Program-made: the position numbers and the translations under genes
Notes under the pieces: model-generated
Told to the model about the DNA's origin: nothing
The model's input: the letters and a program-made list of their open reading frames with translations, nothing else
Database searches by the model: none
Part shown: positions 1-12,400 of the stretch, piece by piece
Layout: the number at the start of each line of letters is the position of its first letter
Numbering within the stretch: the stretch's first letter is position 1
DNA from: Plutella xylostella
Lineage: Eukaryota > Arthropoda > Insecta > Lepidoptera > Plutellidae
DNA length: 64,000 bases
Reading direction: 5' to 3'
Assembly (NCBI RefSeq): GCF_932276165.1
Contig: NC_063995.1
Coordinates: 7,998,001 to 8,062,000, forward strand

Positions 1-3000
1 TGTGCACGTCTCATGCCTTTATTATTGACATGCCTCGTGTTTGTCGTTACTAATTGCGCCACTATAAATAGAGATGCACATCTCGTTATATTTATTATGC
101 AATAATAAATTTCATAGTCATGTGCTCGAGTGAAATACGGTGTTTTCGATTTGCAAATACGAAGGTCTCGTAAGAATTAAGTCTTTTGAACTTTTCATTC
201 ACACGCGAGCTGCGACCCTGAAGGTTTCGTACACAGTCGGAATTCAGTGACATTATTCATCCTTTGCTGCATTTCTAGGTCACCAGGGTATATAGGTATG
301 TACTATAGTATTTGTAGGTATATCGGTAGTACTTACTAGCGTATCCGTGCGAGCTTTGCATCACCTTTAAGTTTGCCCGTTTCCTACGGGATAAAAAGCA
401 CTCAGAGATAATGCAGCATTATAATGGTGAAATCATTTTCGTGTCTTCGTGTAGGTACAGTAAAGTGTATGTTTCCGAAAACAGTAGCTACTATTCGGAC
501 AAGAGCAAAGCATATAATATGTAAGACTAGAATAAAACTAGGTCTACCATTGTGAGGACCAGGTCCACACACCAATATGATAAGATGATAGAAATGATAA
601 AAGAAGTATATAACTTCTGATAATTTGATTTATTTAAACTGATAACTATTCTATAATGATATGATGATGAGTACGTGTCGCGCGCGGTTGATGACAAGAA
701 CTGACTTAATTTAGGTCGCTAAGGTAAAACTGTTAACATAGCAAAATGTACGGCTATTGGCCCGTACAACCATATATCCTGCAAACCCGCTAGATATACG
801 TCTGTGAAACTGTGTTTCTAGAAGTGGCCGCCTACATTACATTATTGTCTAACTTCACAAAGGTACTGCACGGCCCGGGCAGGGCGCTTCCTGGAAACTA
901 ACACAAATATTGCAGCCTCCCGTCCTAGTTCTATATGTAGGCAGTTCGTGGCTGCCAGTCTAGATTGTCTCGTTGAGGAGTGACTGGTTGCATTATAAGG
1001 CATTCTCGTAACATTACACTCCCGAGCAATTAAAAAGTTTTAGTTATATTATCAAATGACTACTAAACGGAAAAAAAGTAGCTGAATGACGCCTTCTGCA
1101 ATATTGGAGAACATTAACAGCGCATCAGAATATTCATATCCATGTCCTTGGAGGGGAAATCCTTAAATATCCAAGCAAATTTTACGCAAAATGAACATTC
1201 CTTTATTTTTTTCTACTAAATATCTTCGTTATAGAACATAAAAACACTTTAGTTTCCGTACGAGATGGTATCTATTGATGCTTTAATGGCTGCGCTGGTT
1301 GGTTGCGCCTGCGCAGGTCGGGTTACGCTTCGGTGTCTGTTGTCTGTGGTGTGACACGACAACATGATACCTCTACTGTACCTGCGTGTTTATGTTGGAA
1401 CTAATGTTATTGAAAAATAAATACGGTTCAAAGTTACTCAAATCAAATAGTGCCAAAAAGTTAGGTTAGAAGCTTTAAGTTTAAGACCCAATATAAAGTC
1501 AAGAAACGCAGTTCTGGTTTACGTTTTTATGCAGGTACTTGTGTAGGTTAGAAAATGTTTTAGCAAACTTAAGTACGTATTTTAATTATTTTCTAATTAT
1601 GTATGATACTTAAATAATTTATAGCAACGATAACAAAAACCTAGAGACCCCCAGTTAATTAAGATTGAATTGGGCACCGAAAAAATTGTCATCAATATAA
1701 ATTAGCTCGCATCCGCAATCCGTCCAAACAAAAGAGTCCTAGTGACAAATGGCAGGGTCGTACACATTGCGGTGGTAGATACGGGAGCGGCCTGCCCGCC
1801 CCCGCGCCGCCCGCCCCCGCTGCCGCCCGCCCAGTGTCAAGGGCGGGCCGGCTCCTTACGCCGCCGCCGCCGCCGCCACACGGCCCTTTTCGCTAACGCA
1901 CCCCAACATAAATGTATACCTTCAGAGCACTATATTATGAACCTTGCCTTCATTTATAACTGTCCATAATGTTTGTTTGTATCGAGTAAACTGCGCTATT
2001 CAATAGTAATATTTGTTTGTAAAAACCGTACTTATCGCTTTTAGTTTAGTTAGTACATTTAATATGTATTTTGTTTTCGCTTCTGCACTAACTTCTGGTT
2101 TATTTCGCCGTTACTACCGAAGGTTTCCAATCGAATGCGGCCTCGAAGCCCCATACGCTGCGTATACGTTACGTTACGTCGTCACAGAGCTTATAAACTT
2201 GGATGTCTTCTTGTAAATTAGTGCGAATGATTTACGTAATCAGGAACGTTTGCAAGGTCGCTCCACTTGTGCCTGATTGGCTGGAGGGCCCTCAGCGAAG
2301 AAGCTCGTTATCCAATTAAATTGCGGTTCTATTTTCGAGTTTCCTTCGCGGAAATGTCTTGAAAAGCGCATCCTCCCGACACGGTCGCTTGTCCATTGTA
2401 TATTTTGCGAGGACTGTCTCACTCTAGACGTGATAATGTTGAGATAGTGTCTATTACTAAACGGTTAATTGAGTTAACTATAGCATAGGGAAGTGATAAC
2501 TGCAATTATCTTGTTTGTTCAGTTATTGTGTGCTGTTCGATGATGCAGGCTGTTTAAATGTCACTGTCTCACACAGTTGCATGTGAGAGTAATCAGTTGA
2601 TATAAAATACTGCAACAATTATGTATCTCTACTTACATCTATCAAACCCCGTGACATTAATAGCTCATAAACAACAATCGGCATTATTGCATTACGAAGG
2701 AGCATACGCAATAAAATAATGGCACATTTTAATTAGCCACTTACGATAATTAAGAATTGTTACAATTAATTTCCATATCGAGTGGGCATTGTTAGGACCC
2801 GTCCGACCTGCTAGCTGGAACGATGACTTCATCCCATTACATTTTTTATTCCATTATTATTATTTGTTTATACAGTACAATAATCTTGTTTTTTCATATT
2901 ATAATTTATGTTGTGTATTGTAAATGGTTCACAATTTTGCATGATGTTTACTCAAGCTCTACCCATTCCATTTAGTGGTATGTTTTATGTTCCATTTTCA

Positions 3001-3415
3001 TTAGTGTCGTTACATGTCTGTTTTCACCACATACATAATGTAGTTGATGTTTTGGGTAACGCTTGACTCTTGCTCTTGTATTCACGTGGCTGAGAAAAAA
3101 AAACCATTCATAAATGTGATCACAAATTTCAAGTGGCTCTCACGGTATTATGTACTTGTACTATGGTGTTTGAGAAAATGAAACTTCAGGCTGCAGCATC
3201 ATTATATGCAGAATCTTAAAGTTTCCTGAGAGTTGAAAAGTTTGGCCAATAGAGCGAAAGTTTTTTTAATCGCTGCTTTTTCACCAATTGCCTGATTAAA
3301 AGAAGAATACTAAAAAACACCACACACCATAGAGTACATAACAGCGTGAGTGACCCAGTAGCGGCACCTAGGTGTTGTGGCATGCACTGCCTGTAGCCCT
3401 CTCTGTTGCATGCAG
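1..3415. other. Intronic/upstream sequence of mtd, no exon found
   Basis: AT-rich sequence upstream of the first exon I can place. I see no coding exon with convincing splice sites. The only compositional outlier is a GC-rich patch near 1780-1890, listed separately. Because exon 3416-3478 starts in mid-codon, at least one further 5' coding exon of mtd must lie here unrecognised or, more likely, upstream of the window. Confidence 0.6.
1778..1890. promoter_or_regulatory. GC-rich CpG patch, possible internal promoter
   Basis: About 110 bases made almost entirely of G and C, with repeated CCGCCCGCCCCCG-type strings and a run of CCGCCGCCGCCGCC, inside otherwise AT-rich sequence. The two likely internal promoters further down the same gene (before 14238 and before 35902) also have GC-rich leaders, so this could mark another transcription start. 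No phase-compatible ATG exon is apparent right after it. It could equally be a chance GC-rich repeat. Confidence 0.3.
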
Positions 3416-3478
3416 GTCTAGGCGCGCCTCGCAGCAGCTGTCCCGGAGTGCGGAGAGCATCGACCACGCGTACAAGAG
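3416..3478 (+). CDS. mtd: mtd exon (Ser/Arg-rich N-terminal part)
   Basis: 63 bases between a CAG acceptor and a GTACCT donor. It encodes SRRASQQLSRSAESIDHAYK in the phase that joins exon 6522-6622 through a split AGG codon. The phase agreement and the continuing Ser/Arg character (RSKSRSVDHGF follows) support it. It is short, so it is less certain than later exons. Confidence 0.7.
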
Positions 3479-6400
3479 GTACCTCATTTATAATACTCTT
3501 TACTGGTTTATATTGCATGCAAAAGACATCATCGAAAAACGCAACGTCGACTGTGAGATTGGATCGAGAGTATGGCAACATTTTGGAAGTTAATAGCTAT
3601 TGAAGCTATAAGAAAATTTGAATGCAAGAAATTTAGAAAAAATATAAAAAAATATGCTATTGATGTAACGGTTTTCGATGTTGTGTCTTTTGCATACATA
3701 AAATATAATATTTAATCGTTTCCCATCGACATCACAGCTTTTTAGACCTCATGACATGCGGGAAACTTTCAGACTCATTTTGCATAAATATTACAAACTC
3801 CAGTAATTTTACCGTTCTCATCAGGATTAATTAATAGTTTAGTAGGATTAATTCATAGGTTATTCGCATGGCATTAGGCTCATATTGGGCTGTGATGTTG
3901 GTGGCTACCTGGCCTGGACGAACTCTTCAAGAATAGTGTAACATGCCAAAAATGTTTATATTTCTGATATAAAAATATATTCTTATATATTTTGATCGAA
4001 GCGTGAGGCGCGAGCCGTGTATGAACGTTTCGCCGCTCAGTGTACAGTACACGTTTTAGTTAGTTTAAGTTCATTGCCATGCAAATTTTCATGCAGGATT
4101 CGCATATCGTATTATGTATGCAATTTGCATGGCAATATTCTTCCGAGTTCGTTGTTTTATTTCATTTCATTTTTATGAATTGCGGAATTGTGTCATGCGA
4201 GTGCAACGTATGATGTTGTTGTGCGCACGATATGTAGGACTTGCATAACATGATCTAGTTGCGAATTTCAATATTTTCTAACATGTATTCCATAAGCTTC
4301 GTTATCATATCACGTATGGTATGTCGCATATTCAGTGTCTATGATCAGTTACATTTGCATTTATGTTGTACATATATTTTTACTGCAATGGATTCGACTC
4401 ATTAAGATACGAGGCGAATGCTGGGTAATCCATTTTTTGCACAATATTGTTTACAAATATACCTCATTATGCTATAAATATGTACATATATGAACCAATT
4501 TTTATTAAGTATATGTATGTTTCCGTGTTCAAATCAAAACATCTTGTTAATACCATACCCATTTTCATGGTAGCTATACCGATTCGTTTAATTTTATTTA
4601 TCACATTATTATTTGCGTAAAACCATTTTCAGTAACTGCTTGTATATGCTTTTTCGAATTCTCATATGATACGGTATCAGGGATCAAGTGAAGAGATGTG
4701 GGCGCGAAGTTGCGACCTATATTCAAGTAATCCGACCTAATCCAGGTTTAACTTACACACTTGGCAGAGTTTCATTGGTTCTATTACATAATTAATTCCA
4801 GCCACGGCAATTCTTGTTACTTAGCTCTTCGTACATAGCCTGGAAATTACAGTTTAAGCTGGGAAAATAAAGAGCTTTCCCCGTTCAAAAGCTTTTGATG
4901 TCGTCTTGTTGCGGGGCGAAATCTCGTGAACACCATTAAGAAAATATAGCTAAATATATTGTATATAATAATACCTATATATTTTAATTACACAAGACTC
5001 CCGACGCACCCCGCCGCGGGGAAATAAATGACAAAGTTGTGCTAATGTTTACTAATAGCGGGGAAGTGTGCGATTAGAGAACCATGTCAAATTATAGCGC
5101 CCCCCTCATTGCGTTATACATTTATAATGTAATTGTAAGCATATGTAACTCTACCGTAATTGTTTTAGGGTAATTTATGTCGTCGATTATGATGTGATCT
5201 TTTGAACTTGCAACCAGGAAGACTGTTCTGAGTACGAGTAATAAATCAGAGGGTACTGTGTCCTAATAGACCACTTATTTTGTAATTCCAACGAAAATGT
5301 ATAATTTAACGTACAAAATGCGAAATTATTCCCAAAGGCAAAGTTTCCAGTTTTGCACTAAGTTGAAGTTTAAACTTTTGTGATTAAGACCCATGTCATG
5401 TAATTTGTAGTATGTTGTACTAGGTTTTGTTAAATGGTAGTAAACAAGGGTCCTTTGTTTCATGTAGTAGTTGTATTGTATGCGTGGGTGAGTCGCCGCG
5501 AAGCTCATTCATTCTGTATGTATTTTTAAATTGGTATTTACGTATTTCATACAATTATCAGTGCGATGAACCTGCTTCGTGTGTGTCTAGTGGAGACTAG
5601 ATGTTTTGAATTTATTCCGGATACAAATTGGGTTAATTGATGTTAATAGTGAATATAGTCGTAAATAAGTAGATGTGCCAACGTCATAGTATATTTAAAT
5701 ACACAATATGCAATGGGCAGCTTCCTTAAACTAGTTTTACTCGTACTTATATTATAAGTATTTATTCAGAAAATGCATTCAATGTGCATTGAATGAATTT
5801 ATATACTTATCAGTTTTTTTTCCTTGTAGGTATAAAAGATAGGGAACATGTGTTAGATGCTCGTATTTACATTAAGTTTATCGTTACCAGAACTGTTTGT
5901 TTATTTCTACTGGTGTTGAGAATTTACAACTTCATAGCCTGCTAGTGTAAATAAACGTAATAGCAATCTACTTACTGAATTTAACATATCATTTTAATGA
6001 GGAAAATATAGTTGAGAATTTTAAACATTCTGTAACACGGATATGCGAGTTTTTATTACCTACGCAGATTAATATTTAAAATACAGATTACAGAATTTAT
6101 TAAGAATAATATATACATTTGTATGGAGTTTCAATGTTCCAAGATGTGCAATTGTGCAAAGCCCAATATTAACTTATTCATAGGCGTCTGATAGCACACC
6201 AGCTACCGTAGGGTAGCACCAATGTTCAAAAGCAGGGCGGCCTACCTGTCAAAAATATAACATAAAAATATGACAAAACCATACGAGTTAACTTTTACCC
6301 AGGTTTAACGGATTGTCTACTCTGAAAAGACGTAAGGCCATACACAATGTATGCGACCTCAACCGTATTTGCGTTTAATCTTGACACTGTACATTTTCTA

Positions 6401-9400
6401 TTTTTCTCGTCTTACCTCTTTTCAGTGTGTCTTCCGCCTAAGAACGAAATACGTGCCATATATAATGGTACCGATTCTGCACCATGAACGTTGATTTAAC
6501 CGTGTGCCTCGCACGTTCCAGGTCTAAGAGCCGCTCGGTGGACCACGGGTTCGCGGCGCCGTTCGACCTGGACGCGCTGCGCTCCAAGGTCGAGGGGAGA
6601 TTCGACGCCGTGCACAGAGGAGGTAAGACTGAGTATCTTTAATCTATACAGGATGTTGCAAAAACAGCAACCTTTTTTTTTCGCGAATTTTGAAAATCTG
6701 ATTTCATTTTCGGGCTTAGACATACCATGCTGCACATGTTTGTTTCGGCTTAGTATACCCTTTTTGCAACACCCTGTATATGTATTAACCTCTTGAATCT
6801 GAGGTCTAAGTGCCTATTCATTCAAAAACGGCGATACGGCTCCTATTACTTGAGTGATATCACCTATCACGTGAGTACAAATGTACAGGACAAAGACTAC
6901 CTTAGGGGATAACATTCGTGAGCGTATGAATGTATGTATGAATGAATCCCTTAAAATCATATGAGAACAAATCTATTATCGTCAGGCGCCATATTGCGAC
7001 TTTGGGACGCAAAAGTTTAAAGGTGGAATGTACCTGCATAGTGTTTTACTGGGGGGTGGTAACCGATATATCTGATACATATCTATGAAAAATTTCATCA
7101 GGCAGATCCTCCACAGGCCGTCTCATGTCCACTGACCCTCTGCTCCAGGAGTAGCGTTTCTATCCTATATCGGTTACCACCCCCCAGTAAAACACTATGC
7201 AGGTCATGCATATAGGATTTAAAGATTTTGATAAATACTCAGTACTTAGAAGCTCATTCGTCTCTCACTAGCTTGAGTTAGAAGGAAGAATAATTGTAAA
7301 ATAAATAATTGTAAATTGTCTACACTTAGTAAAAAGTCATTTCAAAATACCAGATTTTTTGCTATAAATTTTGCAAACTTTGTTACCATATTTTTGGACT
7401 TTTTCTGCTCAATAAATTTTTGCAAATGCACTGCCTGGCTGCGTCATAAAATGCCGGATCAGGTTTTTGGACATTTCATTGAAGTTTGTAATAGTTTTTA
7501 AAAAAAGCAAATGAGCTCTGTTAACGCTTAATTTATCTTGCATATTTCATAAGTATTAAACAGTATCCTGTCTGAGCTACTACGATGTCGAATAATACAA
7601 TATATATGTAGGTTAGTTAGGTAGTATTTTATACAGTGTAGAGCAATTGTTGTCAGAGAAAATACCGTAATATCTATATTCAACCACAAACCATTTTGAA
7701 GCGTCCCACGCCTGAATCTTACTTTAAATATAAATAATGTTATACCATAAAGTACATCGTGAAAACTGAGACTTTTTGTATAAAAGGAAACCGCTGCGTA
7801 TAAAATTAAACCAACAACATTTCATTTACCGCAATTCAGTGATATGTTTACATTTTGGCGTTTCACGTGTGCTTTGCGAGTTGTTTCGTTTGACCGCCTA
7901 TCTTGTTTTCGACCATTTGGCCAATCGTAAATTTAAATTTGAAACTAAAATAAATAAATAAAAAACCTTTAACAAACATCATAGACGTCGATGTGTATTT
8001 ATGATTTACGCCGAGGATTCACTCAGTTTTCCCACTAAACATCCCGTCTATAAAGCGGCATCCGTTTGTTTAATGGACTATATAATTTTAACGTTTCATT
8101 CCGTAGAATATTCCGAAAGCACAAGTTCGCACTTTGACGGCGTCGCCACCGTCGTCGTCGTCGTCGACTGAATTTAATTCGTGTTCTCATTACACGAGTT
8201 TCAGAACAGGCAAATTGACAAATTTGTGCCTTAAAAAATCCTGTTTTCCTCGTTAATATTTGTTTTTCCTTCAACGTTACGTTATGATCGATATAAAAAG
8301 AATCAAAGTTGCTTTGAGCGCTTGCCAGCATTAATCCCTGCGCAAGACGTTTATGTCACACATTTCCTTGGATTATTTCGTTCCATGTGTTTATTAACAT
8401 ATTTAATGGGATTATCTGCTTTTAGCCCGCCGTTAAATTAAAGTTGAGTCCGCCTTGTTATTAGAATAGTTTCGTAGCAGTTTAAACTTAACTTGTTTGA
8501 CAAAGGATACGTTGAAACAATGGGCCCTTATTCCTGCGTCATCTGTAATAGTGGAAACTTCTAACATCAAACTATACCCGCGGCAACTGTCGCAAAATTC
8601 GGGTACATTTTGCCCCATTTCTAGATAACATTACTTACATAGATATAAGAAGTACTGTTCGGTATTTGAGTAAATAATCTAGTCCGAGTCCAGAAAGTAT
8701 TTGCAAATATGCAATGTACTTAATTCAAAACTTCATGTAGGTATAGGTTACTATAGGTACCAATAATTTAAATGATCACAGTCTTTTTTGCGTCTGGTTA
8801 AGAAGCTTTGTCGGTAGGTATACAATGGGCATCCGTATAAGCAAAAAATATCCCTTTAGGTCATCCACTTACAATAATGGGCATTTACCTACGTATTTAC
8901 TAGGCAAATGTTCAGCACTTAATAAAATTGAAAGAACCTATTCAGCTAAAGAGGTGCTTTTATTTTATCACAGGCACTAAGTATACATAGATGTTGACCT
9001 TGTCAATATTGTTGGGATAGATACATACGTACGAGAGAGATTACTAAAGCCTAAAATTAATTCACAGAGCATAAATTCCAAGCGCAGTAATAACCATGTA
9101 GTACACTAGTAGAGGTAATACAAAGTCAGGTACAAATTAGCCCCTGCAGACGGCCGCACGGCAACTCACACTGTGTTGGATGTGTTGTGTGTTTCAATTC
9201 CAAGTTGGGAACAGGCGCTGCGGCTTCGCAATACGAATACGATGAACTAGCGCCGCAGTTCGATGTATAGCCGGTCTGTTTACATCAAGCGAGCACGGAG
9301 CGAGAGCTAGAGCTAGAACATTATTTCAAGAGAAATATAAATCTTCACTGATTGTATGTAACAAGGTTTGTTATCCCATTTGCATTATGTTGATTCCTCA

Positions 9401-12400
9401 CTAACGTGAAAAAAATGGTAGACATGTAAAAAATTGTAATGTTTAAAGGATTCAAGGGTCTAATCCTAACGTTGAAAGAATGCTCTTATTCTAGCTTCAG
9501 CTCTCTGTTCGTTTGATATAAATGGACTTTTACAAATAACACAGTCGGAGGGTGGAAAAGTTGCGCTTTCATTCCTAATTCGGAATTCACTATTTCCGTT
9601 GTTTTCTGTTGCGATGTTTACATGCTGTGGGGTGGTGTTTGTTAGGTGCTAAGTGGCACATTGTGAGTTATTGTGAGATTTCAATACTGCAGAATGCAAA
9701 GGAAATACTTACGTAAATGCACTTATTTTATCTGAAGACTTTCTGGCTTCCACAAGCCTGTTGTAAGATCCTTCGCCATGTTTAGATCCGAGAGCACATG
9801 TGTGCGTTCGTCATCATCATTATTCAGTCAATAATCTTTTGTTTCTTGACTTGGCATATCCTGGATCCCATCGCTCGAACCTGTGTCGATGGACTTAAGG
9901 CTAGAGAGCCACCTGCGCATTGAGCGGTGGTAGCTCAGTCGGGTAAGCGCCCGCTTCTCACGCAAGAGATGCGGGTTCGAATCCCGGCGCTGACAAGTTC
10001 TTTTAACTTAAGTACAATGTATACCATCGCTCTTACGGTGAAGGAAAACATCGTGAGGAAACCTGCATATCTAGATTTAGCACATCTAGATATGTGAACC
10101 CACCAACCCGCAGTGGACCAGCGTGGTGGGAAATGGTCCAAGCTTAGGAAGGCAGTTTAGACCTTGGGGATATGCACAAAGGTTCCACTCGAGAGAGCCA
10201 GGTGCAGGTACTTACACTCCCACAGAGAATAGAATATAATAGAATAGAGCCACCTGCTATTTGCTTTTTTTTTAATTAAATGTATTTTTTTTTTCAGATG
10301 ACGATGACCAAATCAAGAGATTGCCCCCACCACCGCCAATTAAGACAAAGACTTACACGGTAAGTTTATTTAATTTAGTTATGCTTTTGTTTATCCCTGT
10401 ATATTAATTAGTATGTCCTCCTAGCCGAATTTCGACTACGGCGGCCAATCTTCAATTGAGATCAGCCATCTACGTTCAACTGCCTCTGTGGTCTAGTGGT
10501 AGAAGCTTCGCTTCATGGCCCAGAGGTCCCGGGTTCGATTCCCGGGTGGGACCATCAATTTGTGTTTCTAAATTGTGGTTCTAAGTTTGGTTAGGACATA
10601 GAAGGCTGATCACCTGATGTCCGAAACAGTGAAACGATCCATGCTGTCGGATGGGCATGTAAAGCAGTCGGTCCTGCGCCTAGCTCTCTCCAGTCGTGTC
10701 GGTCAATCCGTCCCATTGGGTTATGAGAGTGATGGAACAGAGAGTGCTCCTGTGTACTGCGCACACACTTGGGCACTATAATCTACTCCTGCGTAGATGG
10801 CTGATCTCAAATGAGATTGGCCGCCGTAGTCGAAATTCGGCTAGGAGGACATTATTAATTAGTATTGTTCCCAAGTACTTACTTAAATTAAACGTGTGTC
10901 ATGTATTGCTAAAATGTAATCCGGTGTTTTACAAGTTATTGTACTATTGAATGGTAGGCTAGAGTACCCATGTTTCTAACTCTAGTGGCTCTATTATCCC
11001 GGGTTCAATCTTGGAATGAAACCCGGATAATAGAGTCATAATACAATAAACCCAGCTTTACTAACCACTGCGCCACTGATCTTCTAATAGATTTCCTCTA
11101 TCCAAGAATTAACAGAAAAAGCTACGAAAAAGTACAATCATATATCAAAAATTTACCTACTAGTGTAAATGTAAATACACCTTTCTCCACCCTTCCCACC
11201 CTGTATCTAATTCCCTTGGGCCTTAACTGCTGTTAAAATGGATTCACTCACTCCGAACGCCGCTGAAAAGGCAGCGAAATTACAAAATGGAAACGTTGGA
11301 TTGTATAAATATTCTAATACATATTTGATGTATTTTCTGAGGAGTACCTATTGCTTTTTATGACTGAGAAGCGTTTGACTGACGCTTCCATTATTGACTC
11401 CGGAACTGCTCCGGAATTGTTAAAATCATCATCATCAGCAGCAGCCTATAGCAGTCCACTGCTGGACGTAGGCCTCTCCCAAAGCACGCCACTGGATGCG
11501 ATCTTTAGCTTTCCGCATCCAATTAATTAATTGTTAAAATACGTTCATTTAATTTAAAATCAGTCCTATCCTATTCCGGCTTTTGCTGTAGAAATTCCGG
11601 TTTAAAATCACCCTGTTAGTCACTTACTACTACGACCAGGCGTCTTCATCAGCAGCCGATAATCATCCACTGCTCGACTTGGGCCTCTTCCAAAGAGCGC
11701 CACAACAGTCGTCTGTCCACGGCCTTCCTTCAGAGGGTGCACAAACTGCACAAAATCTTCCTCCAGTGACTTTTTCCCTTTATTCAGTCAGCGACTGACG
11801 CTATTCTTACTGGCCAATCATTTCACCACGGTGGCAAACCTTAGTGAAGCTCTTGCGACGAATCTAAACAGCCTTCATGTTACGAAACGTTGATGGTTGT
11901 ACTAGGCATATTTGATTGCTGTATTTCTTCCCAGTGTGTCACATAATTCTCCATCTGTATTTTACCAATTCATTTATTATTTCCAGGTTCGCGACCGAGA
12001 GACGTTGACCTCCCTGGCGGCGCGCTTCGACACCACCCCCTCGGAGCTGACGAAGCTGAACCGGCTCGCCACGCAGTTCATCTTCCCCGGACAGACCCTG
12101 CTCGTGCCGGATAAGAGGAAAGGTGAGCTAACACTCTGGCTTATAAATGCTTTGCATGAAGAAAACAGTATTTACTGCTACTTGCTGGTTTTAATCGAGT
12201 GAGGAGGAAAAAATGAGACTCGCCGCTTGGTACAACTTGTCGTGTATATTTTATTTTTACTTTTTAAATCTATGATGCCCACAAGGCAAAGACAATTTAT
12301 TCATGTTGCCAACACCTATATATTTTTGGCTTGATCTATACAAAACTGAAAAGAACCTGTTGCCGCGATCATAGGAAATAGATGAAAAATATTAAGATGT

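Larger units (their letters stand above)
6623..10297 (+). other. mtd intron with several repeats
   Basis: About 3.7 kb of intron containing two foldback elements and one SINE, listed separately, a GTC/GAC trinucleotide tract near 8140-8165 and CpG-richer sequence around 9130-9310. No coding exon is visible. Confidence 0.6.
10360..11986 (+). other. mtd intron with pol III/inverted-repeat element
   Basis: About 1.6 kb. It contains the inverted-repeat element at 10414-10851, a hairpin at 10987-11036 and two fragments of a common lepidopteran repeat near 11437 and 11643. No coding exon is seen. Confidence 0.6.

Noticed and set aside
8140..8165. GTCGTCGTC repeat as a coding poly-acid or poly-Arg tract
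   Set aside because: Simple trinucleotide microsatellite in an intron; the surrounding frame has no splice support.
9933..9995. tRNA-like head at the start of the 9917 SINE
   Set aside because: It continues into a SINE body and tail with a target duplication; the same head recurs at 12424.
10482..10553. tRNA-like sequence with A and B boxes
   Set aside because: The acceptor ends do not base-pair, and it lies inside a repeat with inverted ends, so it is a SINE head and not a tRNA gene.
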